Assembly: GCF_016862215.1 (NCBI RefSeq) | Contig: NZ_BOMN01000032.1 | Coordinates: 1-64,000 of the forward strand | Direction: 5' to 3' | From: Winogradskya humida | GTDB lineage: Bacteria; Actinomycetota; Actinomycetes; Mycobacteriales; Micromonosporaceae | Length of the DNA: 64,000 nucleotides | Shown: positions 54,001-60,512 of the stretch, piece by piece | Position numbering within the stretch: the stretch's first letter is position 1 | Layout of the letters: every line of letters begins with the position of its first letter | Notes under the pieces: generated by a model | The model's input: only the letters and a program-made list of their open reading frames with translations | The model's database searches: none | What the model was told of the DNA's origin: nothing | Made by a program: the position numbers and the translations under genes

Positions 54001-54371
54001 CCGTACACCGGGTAGACCGTGTAGCGCCACGAGCCGGTGGGCATGGTGTTCTCGGTGCAGGTCAGCGCGGTGATCGTGCCCGTGCAGCCGGACAGCACGG
54101 TCTGTGTGGTGAGCGTCGCGGTGTCGTAGCGCTTCACGACGTAGCCGCTGACCGCGACGCCGTTGGAGAGAGTGACCGCCGACCAGGAGACCGTGACCGC
54201 CTGGGCCTGCTTCTTGAGCACGGTCGGGGTGACGCCGGCCGGGAGCGAGGCCGCGGAACTGCCGCCGGTGCTGCCGGGTGTCGCCGGAGCCGTCCAGTAC
54301 GCCCATGCGACCCCGCCACCGATGCTCAGGGCACCGGCGATCAACAGCAGCAGGATCCAGCGGCGTCTCAC
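51066..54371 (-). CDS. Large secreted LamG protein with SipW-type N-terminus
   Basis: 1101 residues. N-terminal signal RRRWILLLLIAGALSIGGGVAWAYWTAP, whose AYWT end resembles SipW-processed (TasA/camelysin-type) signals. An Fn3-like part follows (about 45-140), then a CHB_HEX_C-like module (VAAIRYTTDGSDPTVSGTA, about 270-300). Two tandem repeats of about 100 residues start DSTAPAGG (about 438) and DITAPAGG (about 650). A LamG/concanavalin domain (about 800-985; DGWWKLNDST, FDGTSGYVY, DGAWHHAAATM) precedes a Pro/Ser/Thr-rich tail. No LPxTG or membrane anchor. GTG 54371 overlaps the upstream stop (GTGA). Confidence 0.88.
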   Translation of the reverse strand: MRRRWILLLLIAGALSIGGGVAWAYWTAPATPGSTGGSSAASLPAGVTPTVLKKQAQAVTVSWSAVTLSNGVAVSGYVVKRYDTATLTTQTVLSGCTGTITALTCTENTMPTGSWRYTVYPVYGANWAGAESPLSTSVATGPATLTLAQTLFNGPFPATTTGTVAGFGANEAYTYRLDSSTTMTGFPTVVDVTGGAPISSLSIPSATDGPHTVSVIGANGSLASTTITIDTVPPVVSSLQSPVVNGNGWNTSSPVTVTLSAIDATTSVAAIRYTTDGSDPTVSGTAITYTTPFTVAASATVRYFATDIAGNASAVGSRAIQIDLTAPANALTVTSATGALLSGTTLYYRGVAVGSFTIRNAVSDAGSGPASSGTAALAGTSTGFSHTASTVTTPSGGPYVSNAFTWTGGTTSAPTETVTGADVAGNTTPTTLSFVNDSTAPAGGSAGGPAYSTSTTVNVALSRGTDSGVGLDTAAATLQRATATLTNNSCGTYNTPVTITTTNATTYADTVTDQACYRYTYVVSDLLGNTVTYPAGTPPDVKVDTTAPSTPTFSYASGTNTYAAGSTLYYRSSQTSGSFTVTPSSTDAATGITGFTYPTFGGTWSRSGTTYSWTGGTATVPASTTVTATNNAGLTASAAMTLTSDITAPAGGTVTYANGYAPSNSPSIAFTTGTETGSGINASTGLLQRRSAAMTIPGGTCGTYGSWATIYTGATSPFPDGPLASNFCYQYQYTVSDNVGNTSAPYVGANTIKMPLYFTCAAAIAAITPATDGWWKLNDSTTTAVDSGTKTNTGTYSGTYTQNVIGGVCNNATAFDGTSGYVYTTNQVAYPGPVTYSEEIWFKTTTTDGGKLIGYGDQRTSKSGNYDRHIFMTKNGKLNFGVTNGLLNLGVTTITSPNTYNDGAWHHAAATMSAAGMRFYVDGLQVATNASTTSQYLAGYWRIGGDTLSGYWPLFATGSDFFNGTLSNAAVWNTYAMTATEVWNHFTAGVAGSTAGTVNASSIATSIQSAPNTTRRTPPSVTTSPSPSSSPSSTPSLIPSPSFSAPLTSPTPSPSSGPTPTAPTTPPSLPPLTPIPSYLAPSDPTFRSSAWRGFNFSSSLN

Positions 54372-54838
54372 GGTCCAGTGCCACTCGTCCCCAGATAGAC
54401 CCGGAACGTCGCGCCCTGGCAGGTGTTCGCCGCGTTGGCCGCCATCGACAACGCGCCGGTCAGGGAGAGGGAGAGCGAGCCGTTCGCCGCGACGGTCCAG
54501 CCGTTGCCGCTGTTTGTCTGCGTCGTGTACGTGATCGCGCCGACGCCGCAGGCATTGTGCGGGACGTCGACGGAATACCCGTTGGTGCCCTGGGCGGGAT
54601 CGAGGTAGATGCGCATCACGCGTACGGCGAAGGTGTTGGGGTTCGCGATCGTCACCGCGACGTCGGCCGAGCTGCCGGGATAGAGCAGCGCGGTGGGCGT
54701 ACCCGGAGTGAGTGTCAGGGCAGTGGCAGTGCCGCTCGTCGCCGTCCCGGAGCCGGTGCCCGTGTTGGACCAGTGTCCGTAGGCGGCGCCGGACACGAAC
54801 AGGGCAAGGAAGAACCCCGCGATCACGGCCCGCTTCAC
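54368..54838 (-). CDS. Small secreted protein with SipW-type signal (middle gene)
   Basis: 156 residues. KRAVIAGFFLALFVSGAAYGHWSNTGTGSGTATSGTATALTL: signal helix, then the small-aromatic-Trp-Ser junction and Gly/Thr/Ser-rich start seen in camelysin/TasA relatives. A beta sandwich follows (PGSSADVAVTIANPNTFAVRVMRIYLDP), with two Cys (NACGVG, NTCQGA) that may pair outside the cell. Overlaps the LamG gene start by 4 bp. 71 bp separate it from the next gene upstream, so all three are likely one operon. Confidence 0.82.
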   Translation of the reverse strand: MKRAVIAGFFLALFVSGAAYGHWSNTGTGSGTATSGTATALTLTPGTPTALLYPGSSADVAVTIANPNTFAVRVMRIYLDPAQGTNGYSVDVPHNACGVGAITYTTQTNSGNGWTVAANGSLSLSLTGALSMAANAANTCQGATFRVYLGTSGTGP

Positions 54839-54909
54839 GGCGCGTTACCCCCTTGCTGGACGAACCGAAGCGGCGGCGGTGCGCAGGGAGCGCACCGCCG
54901 CCGGGTGGA

Positions 54910-55410
54910 TCAGGACGCGGTGAAGGTCAGGTTGACCGTCGCGTTCTTGCAGCCGTCCTGGTTCGTGAGCGCGTTGACCATGTGGATCTTCGCGCCGGAC
55001 GGGTTGTAGTCGTGCGGGCCGCCGGTGAGGTCGGCGTTGATGGCATTGGGCTGGGTGATCGCGAAGTCGCTCGCGGTACACCCCACGGCGGGGGAGCCGC
55101 CAACGGTGATCGGACCGATCCCGATCAAGACGCCGGCGACGTACTGGTTGGTGGTCAGCGTGTTGGTCACCGTGAAATTGATGGCCTGATCCGCGCCTCC
55201 GGGCACCATTGCGGCCGGATACGGCGTGAGCTGCGTTACTGTGACGGCGGTACTAGTACCGGTGGAACTGGTTCCGGTGCCGGAGCCTGAGGTGCTCCAG
55301 TACGCGAAGGCGGTGCCGGCGACGAACACGCCGGCGACCGTGGGGACCAGCACGAGTGCCGCACGACGACGACTCCTGCGACGCTGCTGGACACTGCTCT
55401 TCGTAGCCAT
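54910..55410 (-). CDS. Small secreted protein with SipW-type signal (first gene)
   Basis: 166 residues. Basic head QQRRRSRRRAA, hydrophobic helix, then TAFAYWSTSGSGTGTSSTGTS, the same junction type as its two downstream neighbours. A beta-sandwich body (INFTVTNTLTTNQYVAGVLIGIG) has Cys residues in VGCTASDF and DGCKNATV. ATG 55410 chosen because GGAG lies 6 nt upstream; 19 more in-frame residues precede it. First gene of the three-gene secreted set. Confidence 0.8.
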   Translation of the reverse strand: MATKSSVQQRRRSRRRAALVLVPTVAGVFVAGTAFAYWSTSGSGTGTSSTGTSTAVTVTQLTPYPAAMVPGGADQAINFTVTNTLTTNQYVAGVLIGIGPITVGGSPAVGCTASDFAITQPNAINADLTGGPHDYNPSGAKIHMVNALTNQDGCKNATVNLTFTAS

Positions 55411-55573
55411 GCACCACTCCATTCCGATTGCCAGATGAACGGCCGTCCCGCCGTCGTTCACCTGCACCTTCGGACGCGCTCATGATCACCTTTGGGAAAT
55501 CGCAACTCGTGCAAAAAGTCAGGCGTATCGGTCACGGGATTTACTTGAGCGGATAACGCCCGATACTTGGTTG

Positions 55574-57124
55574 ATGGCGGACTGGATCTCGCGCGACGAC
55601 CGGTTACCGGTGCCGGTCACCGCGTACGGACCACTGCATCTTCTGGCTCGTCACGTGCACCGTTTGTCCGATACCGGGCAGGCGCACGAGGCGATCACCG
55701 CGGCCGATGCCTATCTCGTCATTGCGCGTATCGTCCGCGATGAGAAGAGCGTCCGGTTTCTCATCCAGGGCAAGATGTACGCCCTCCTCGCCCTGGGCCG
55801 CGTGAACGAGGCCTACCCGTTGGCGATGGCCCTGCTGCACTCCCAGCGCGCCGCCGGCTCGGTGCTCGGCGAGGCGAAGGCGCTATGTGATCTGGCCCGG
55901 ATCCACCTGCTCGGCGGCCACTACGTCGACTGCATGCGCAACCTGGCCCGGGCCGGGGTGCTGCTGGGTACGGCGCCGGCCGAGACCGACCGGCACCGCT
56001 CGGCGCTGTGCTCCTTCGCGACCGCCGCCACCGCCGCCGAGCTGTACGAGGCGGCCGCCGACGCGTACGAGCAGCTGCGGCACAGCACCTCCTCGTTCGA
56101 CCTGGTCCACGCGGTGACGCTGCTCTACTGGGGGCTGCGGCTCGCCCACGTGGGCCGCTCCGAGGAGGCCCGTTCCCGGTTGCGCCGCAGCGCCGAGATC
56201 ACCCGCGCCTGGCTGGAGACCCACCCGGACCCGACGATCACCGCGATGCACGCGCTGGCCCTGGCGAAGCTGGGCGAGACCACGGTCGCGGAGAAGCTCG
56301 CCCGTTCGGTGATCATGGAGTTGCGCACCGGCGGCAGCCATCAGTACGCCCGGATGGCCCACCTCGCGCTCGGCATCAGCCTCCGCGCGCACGGCTTCCC
56401 GCAGGAGGCGCGCCGCGAGTTCATCGCGGCCCGCGACCTCACAGAGGAGGGTTCGCGCCCCGACGAGCGCCCGATCATCCGGTTCGAGCTGGCGCTGACC
56501 GCTCTCGACCTCGACAGCGGCCAGGCCAGCCGCGACCTCTTCGAAACGGTCGAGGGGCAGGTGCGCGAGCTGTGGCGGTTGCGCCTGCAGCGACTGGCGA
56601 TGCTGCGCCAGGCCCGCCAGCGCGAGGAGACCGAGGCGGCCCGGGCCCGCGCGGAACGCGAGATCCTCCGCGACCCGCTGACCGGCCTCGGCAACCGGCG
56701 CCGCTTCGACCTGCTGATCGGGGCGGTGTCACCCGCCAGGGAAGCGCCGCTCACGCTGCTGCTGATCGACCTGGACCACTTCAAGGCGGTCAACGACATC
56801 CACTCGCACAGCGTCGGTGACCTGGCCCTGCGCGAGGTCGCGGCAATTCTGCGGGCGCACTGCCGCCAGGGTGACGAGGCGGTCCGATACGCCGGCGACG
56901 AGTTCGTGATCTTCCTTGGCGAGGGCGCCGAGGCGGGCTCGGAGGTCGGCGAGCGGATCCGGATGGCGGTCGCCGACGCTGACATCCTGACCGACCTGCA
57001 CATGACGGTCAGCGTGGGCGTCGCGACCTGGAGCTCGGGCATGACCGGGGAGCAGCTCTTCCAGGCGGCGGACAGCCGGCTCTACGCCGCCAAGTGGTCG
57101 GGCCGGAACACCACAGCGGTCTGA
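55574..57124 (+). CDS. TPR-GGDEF diguanylate cyclase
   Basis: 516 residues, soluble. Helical TPR-like repeats (residues 20-340), a coiled linker (QRLAMLRQARQREETEAARARAERE) and a GGDEF domain (about 350-510; DPLTGLGNRRRFD, LIDLDHFKAVND, RYAGDEFVIFLGEG). AGDEF is an active variant of GGDEF; no I-site RxxD is evident. ATG 55574 follows GATACT by 6 nt (leaderless). Divergent from the secreted set, so its c-di-GMP output could control surface proteins. That is an inference. Confidence 0.9.
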   Translation: MADWISRDDRLPVPVTAYGPLHLLARHVHRLSDTGQAHEAITAADAYLVIARIVRDEKSVRFLIQGKMYALLALGRVNEAYPLAMALLHSQRAAGSVLGEAKALCDLARIHLLGGHYVDCMRNLARAGVLLGTAPAETDRHRSALCSFATAATAAELYEAAADAYEQLRHSTSSFDLVHAVTLLYWGLRLAHVGRSEEARSRLRRSAEITRAWLETHPDPTITAMHALALAKLGETTVAEKLARSVIMELRTGGSHQYARMAHLALGISLRAHGFPQEARREFIAARDLTEEGSRPDERPIIRFELALTALDLDSGQASRDLFETVEGQVRELWRLRLQRLAMLRQARQREETEAARARAEREILRDPLTGLGNRRRFDLLIGAVSPAREAPLTLLLIDLDHFKAVNDIHSHSVGDLALREVAAILRAHCRQGDEAVRYAGDEFVIFLGEGAEAGSEVGERIRMAVADADILTDLHMTVSVGVATWSSGMTGEQLFQAADSRLYAAKWSGRNTTAV

Positions 57125-57177
57125 CCGGCGCCCTTCGCGGCACACAGCGTATCGACGTCTTTGCGTATTGTGAGGGA

Positions 57178-58119
57178 ATGGCGGACGCGTGGGGGCGGCG
57201 GCGGGCTGTCGCGGTGACCCTGGCGATCGAGCTACTGCTCGCCGGGGTGGTCTTCGGTGCTGCCCGGGTGTCGTCGCCGAGCCTCGGGGCCGACTACGTC
57301 GACTTCGCGGGGGCGAGCGGCGCCGCTGTCGCTGCCGCGCCCGTCGAGGCGTCGTTCACCTGGGACTGCGGTCGTAACGAGATCGGTCATCTCAGCACGG
57401 CGAACGTTGTCGTCACGCCGGGGAAGCCCGGGTCGCCGCATCACGTGCACGACTACCTCGGGAACCGGTCCGTCGATGTGGGGTCGACCGTCGACAGTCT
57501 GGCCGGAGCGGCCACGACCTGCACGAACGGGGACGAGTCCAGCTACTACTGGCCGGTGCTGCGTACGGTCCGGGAGGGCGAGAGCGATCACGGCGGCGCG
57601 ATCCAGGTCGCTGCTTCGGTGACGCTGACCTACTACGCCAACCCGCGGGGGCCGGTGCTGCCGATGCCGCGGTTCCTGCGGGGTGCGGTCGGGGATGCGT
57701 ACGCCGTGACGAACGGCGGTGCCCTCGCAGCGCCGGTCTGGAGTTGTGAGGGTGCCGGGGCGCGGCGCACGCTGAACTATCCGATCTGTGCCCAGGGCCG
57801 TCGCGTGCTGCGGGTCTTCGACTTCCCGAGCTGCTGGGACGGGCGGCGCATCGACAGCACCGGTCACCGCCGGCACCTGGTGTTTCCCCAGCCCGGTGGT
57901 GGTTGCCCGCTCGGAACCTTCGCGGTGCCCCGGCTCGAGATCGTCGTGGCCTACGACATACCGCGGGGCACCCGGTACCGGATCGACTCGTTCGACGATC
58001 AGCGGCACAGCCCTCGCACCGATCACGCCTTCTTCGTCAATCTGATGCCGGATGCCCTGATGCGGCACATCGCGGACTGCCTGAACTCAGTTGCCGGCGG
58101 CAAGGAGTGTGCTGCCTGA
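57178..58119 (+). CDS. DUF1996 secreted/membrane-anchored protein
   Basis: 313 residues. One N-terminal hydrophobic segment (VTLAIELLLAGVVFGAARV), then a DUF1996 domain with HHVHDYLGNRSVD, SSYYWPVL, RFLRGAVG, CPLGTFAVPRLEIVVAYD and a His-rich DHAFFVN end. Function unknown. TATTGT ends 6 nt before ATG 57178, so it is probably leaderless. The last codons lie in a 23-bp duplication shared with the convergent lipoprotein gene. Confidence 0.85.
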   Translation: MADAWGRRRAVAVTLAIELLLAGVVFGAARVSSPSLGADYVDFAGASGAAVAAAPVEASFTWDCGRNEIGHLSTANVVVTPGKPGSPHHVHDYLGNRSVDVGSTVDSLAGAATTCTNGDESSYYWPVLRTVREGESDHGGAIQVAASVTLTYYANPRGPVLPMPRFLRGAVGDAYAVTNGGALAAPVWSCEGAGARRTLNYPICAQGRRVLRVFDFPSCWDGRRIDSTGHRRHLVFPQPGGGCPLGTFAVPRLEIVVAYDIPRGTRYRIDSFDDQRHSPRTDHAFFVNLMPDALMRHIADCLNSVAGGKECAA

Positions 58120-58135
58120 ACTCAGTTGCCGGCGG
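58078..58135. repeat. 23-bp direct duplication at a convergent gene junction
   Basis: TGCCTGAACTCAGTTGCCGG plus three more bases occurs at 58078-58100 and 58113-58135 (offset 35 bp). The first copy codes for the DUF1996 C-terminus; the second spans its stop and the C-terminus of the opposite gene. Confidence 0.85.
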
Positions 58136-58841
58136 GCGGGAGTGCTGAGGTCTTGCCGCCGGTGGGGGAGACCGCGAACCAGGTGTTCTTGACGCCCTGG
58201 CCCTTGATATCGCCGGGCTCGGTGTCCTTGCTGAAGTAGTAGACCGGCCAGCCGTTGATCGTGACCTGGCAGTGGCCGTCGGCGCGCTCGACGTACCCGA
58301 GGATCTTGGGGTCGATGCCCTTGGGGAAGATCTTGCCGGGCGACTTGATCAGCAGCGGCGGCCAGGTCTTCGCGCAGTCGCCGTTGCAGGTCGCCTTGGG
58401 CGGCTTGTTGGAGTCGTTGTCGAAGCGGTAGAGCGTGCGGCCGGCGCCGTCGGCGACGTAGGTGCCGATGTCGTCGTTCTCCGTCGCGTTGAGCTCGACC
58501 GTCTTGCTGCCCGACGTGATGCTCTTCGGCGGGGTGACGTCCTTGGCCGACGGCCCGTTGTAGATCTTGACCCACTTCTGGGTCTTGGCGACCGTCGGCT
58601 CGGGGACCGGCTTGGGCGCCTCGGGCGTCTCCACCGCGGCGAGCTCACCGGTCGGGGGTTCGGAAACTGGCGCGGGAGGCACGTCGATCGACGCGAGGGG
58701 CGCCGGCGTCTCGCTGGCCGCGACGGCCTGCGCGGCGGGCACGAGCGGGGTCGACGGGTTGGTGCCGGGGGCGGCGCAGGCGGCCAGGCTGAAGAGGCCG
58801 GCCGCCGCGAGGGCGACGGGTGCGATGGCGGTGCGCTTCAT
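58122..58841 (-). CDS. Lipoprotein with Lipoprotein_15 (PF03640) repeats
   Basis: 239 residues. Lipobox LFSLAACAAP, Cys about 22. A Pro/Ala/Glu linker precedes two PF03640-type repeats: TYVADGAGRTLYRFDNDSNKPPKATCNGDCAKTWPPLL and INGWPVYYFSKDTEPGDIKGQGVKNTWFAV. ATG 58841 has AGGGGG 7 nt upstream. Its promoter is identical in sequence type to that of the divergent sigma factor gene, so it is very probably in the SigL-type regulon. Confidence 0.9.
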   Translation of the reverse strand: MKRTAIAPVALAAAGLFSLAACAAPGTNPSTPLVPAAQAVAASETPAPLASIDVPPAPVSEPPTGELAAVETPEAPKPVPEPTVAKTQKWVKIYNGPSAKDVTPPKSITSGSKTVELNATENDDIGTYVADGAGRTLYRFDNDSNKPPKATCNGDCAKTWPPLLIKSPGKIFPKGIDPKILGYVERADGHCQVTINGWPVYYFSKDTEPGDIKGQGVKNTWFAVSPTGGKTSALPPAGN

Positions 58842-58871
58842 GGTTCCCCCTGCGGTTGAGATGACCACCTC

Positions 58872-58900
58872 CACACGGGTGAGGGGTGAGAATCGGTTCA
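58872..58900 (-). promoter_or_regulatory. SigL-type ECF promoter of the lipoprotein gene
   Basis: -35 TGAACC (58900-58895), 17-nt spacer, -10 CGTGTG (58877-58872). Matches the mycobacterial SigL consensus TGAACC-N16/17-CGTGT known to me. Confidence 0.85.
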
Positions 58901-58913
58901 GGCGAAATTTCTC

Positions 58914-58942
58914 TGAACCGTTTCGTGACCCCCTTACGTGTG
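58914..58942 (+). promoter_or_regulatory. SigL-type ECF promoter of the sigma factor operon
   Basis: -35 TGAACC (58914-58919), 17-nt spacer, -10 CGTGTG (58937-58942). Identical boxes and spacing to the divergent promoter, so the sigma factor should drive its own operon. Confidence 0.87.
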
Positions 58943-59043
58943 CTGGGAGTCAGACCGACGCAACGGGGGTCGGGGGTGGCCGGGCACGCTCCGTCCGGCC
59001 AGCCTCGGCAGGTACACCGCCACCGCCGTACCGGGGGGAGAAC

Positions 59044-59595
59044 ATGCCGGGGTTCAAGCTCCAACGTCGCAGGGAGGTGGCCGATGAGGCGCTGGTCAGA
59101 TCGTTGTTCCAGGAACACGGCCGGGCGATGCTCGCATATGCCACCCAGTTGACCAGGGACCGCGCCGCCGCGGAGGACGTCGTCCAGGAGGCTCTGGTGC
59201 GCGCCTGGCGGCATCCGGACAGCCTGGTCAACGGCAAGGGGTCGGTACGCGGCTGGCTGCTGACCGTGGTCCGCAACATCGTCACCGACCAGATCCGGGC
59301 CCGCAACGCGCGAGCCACCGAGGTGCGGGAGAGCCCCGTCGACGTGGCCTCCGACGAGGATCACGCCGAGCAGGTCGTGAACGCCATGGTGGTGGTCGAC
59401 GCGCTGAGCCGGCTCTCCGCCGAGCATCGTGAGGTCCTGGAACAGCTCTATCTTCAGGGCAGCACGGTCACCGAGGCCGCTAAAGTCCTGGGCATTCCAC
59501 CCGGAACAGTCAAATCACGTTCCTTCTACGCTCTTCGGGCCCTGCGTGAAGTGAAGACGCTGCGCCCCGCCGGAACAGAACGGTCTGCATCATGA
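59044..59595 (+). CDS. ECF sigma factor, SigL-like
   Basis: 183 residues. Sigma2 region: LFQEHGRAMLAYATQLTRDRAAAEDVVQEALVRAWRHP, with RGWLLTVVRNIVTDQIRARN. Sigma4: LSRLSAEHREVLEQLYLQGSTVTEAAKVLGIPPGTVKSRSFYALRALRE. ATG 59044 has GGGGGGAG upstream. Overlaps the anti-sigma gene (ATGA). The autoregulated TGAACC/CGTGTG promoters and the partner protein point to the SigL/RslA pair. Confidence 0.93.
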   Translation: MPGFKLQRRREVADEALVRSLFQEHGRAMLAYATQLTRDRAAAEDVVQEALVRAWRHPDSLVNGKGSVRGWLLTVVRNIVTDQIRARNARATEVRESPVDVASDEDHAEQVVNAMVVVDALSRLSAEHREVLEQLYLQGSTVTEAAKVLGIPPGTVKSRSFYALRALREVKTLRPAGTERSAS

Positions 59596-60299
59596 ACGAG
59601 ACGCACGTGGACCTCGCCGGCTACCTGACCCAGTCACTGGACGCCGAGCAGAACCGAGCGGCCGAGGAGCACATCGCCGGCTGTGACGAGTGCCGCGCCG
59701 AGGTGGAATCCCTGCAGGAGTGGACCATGGCCCTCGAAGCCGTCCCCGAGGCGATGCTGCTCGACGGCCCTCCCGACGACGCCGACCTGTTGCTGCAGCG
59801 CACGCTGCGGCAGATCCGCACGGAGGCCGGCGGTCAGCGTCGGCGGCGATCGACGCTCGTGGGTGTCGCCGCCGCGGTGCTCGTGGCCGCTGCCGTCGCC
59901 GGTGGCGTCGCGATCGGGGGTGCCACAACCTCCAACGAGCCCGGGACGACCGCGTTGCCGCCTGTGACGCAGTCGCAGCCCACAACCGCGCCTGGCACGA
60001 AGACCGCTACCGCGGTCGACGCCACGACCGGGGCGCGGATCACCGTCGCGGTCACCCCCGCCCCGGGATGGGTGCGGATCAAGGCCGCCGTCGCGGGCAT
60101 TCCCCAGGGCGAGCGCTGCCTGCTGGAGGTCCTCGACAAGAGCGGCAAGGTGACGCTCGCCGGCAGCTGGCTCGTCTCGGAGACGGGCGCCGCGGAGGGC
60201 ACCACACTGGACGGCAGCGCGCTCGTGCCGCCGGACCAGGTCGCCTCGGTGCGGGTCATCACCGAGAGCGGCAAGCAATACACCAGCGTCAACATCTGA
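59592..60299 (+). CDS. Zinc anti-sigma factor (RslA-like)
   Basis: 235 residues. N-terminal zinc anti-sigma (ZAS) domain: EEHIAGCDECRAE gives HxxxCxxC. One transmembrane segment (about 85-105, STLVGVAAAVLVAAAVAGGVAIG). An extracytoplasmic C-terminal domain (ARITVAVTPAPGWVRIKAAVAGIP, anti-sigma-K/RskA-like) may be the sensor. ATG 59592 overlaps the sigma stop. Probably holds the sigma factor at the membrane until redox or envelope stress releases it. Confidence 0.93.
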   Translation: MNETHVDLAGYLTQSLDAEQNRAAEEHIAGCDECRAEVESLQEWTMALEAVPEAMLLDGPPDDADLLLQRTLRQIRTEAGGQRRRRSTLVGVAAAVLVAAAVAGGVAIGGATTSNEPGTTALPPVTQSQPTTAPGTKTATAVDATTGARITVAVTPAPGWVRIKAAVAGIPQGERCLLEVLDKSGKVTLAGSWLVSETGAAEGTTLDGSALVPPDQVASVRVITESGKQYTSVNI

Positions 60300-60310
60300 T
60301 CCCGCGGAAA

Positions 60311-60342
60311 TCGAGGGCGGTCCCGGCCGGGGCCGCCCTCGA
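60311..60342 (+). terminator. Terminator after the sigma/anti-sigma operon
   Basis: 10-bp stem TCGAGGGCGG/CCGCCCTCGA (60311-60320, 60333-60342) with a 12-nt GC-rich loop, 12 bp after the stop. No T-run. Confidence 0.7.
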
Positions 60343-60360
60343 CGCATTCATGGGTCCTTA

Positions 60361-60390
60361 TTGACTCTGTGGCCTGAGGCACATTAGCGT
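60361..60390 (+). promoter_or_regulatory. Possible promoter of the GH106-type gene
   Basis: TTGACT (60361-60366), 18-nt spacer, TAGCGT (60385-60390). This places the start of transcription just before a LacI-type operator. Confidence 0.45.
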
Positions 60391-60406
60391 GGCTGTTGCC
60401 GGCATG

Positions 60407-60420
60407 TTAAAACGTTTCAT
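60407..60420. promoter_or_regulatory. LacI-family operator 1
   Basis: TTAAAACGTTTCAT, centred on CG, close to the TGAAACGTTTCA consensus of LacI/CcpA-type repressors. Located just after the predicted +1. Confidence 0.65.
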
Positions 60421-60473
60421 TCCTGCGGTTACGGGGTTGTCACCGGCTCCAGGACCGCGTGTTCGTCGTGTGT

Positions 60474-60487
60474 TTGAAACGATTCCA
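60474..60487. promoter_or_regulatory. LacI-family operator 2
   Basis: TTGAAACGATTCCA, the same CG-centred design, 67 bp centre to centre from operator 1 and 26 bp before ATG 60513. Two sites permit looping. No LacI gene lies in the window. Confidence 0.65.
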
Positions 60488-60512
60488 CCGCCGCCGTGCT
60501 GGGAGGCAACCG

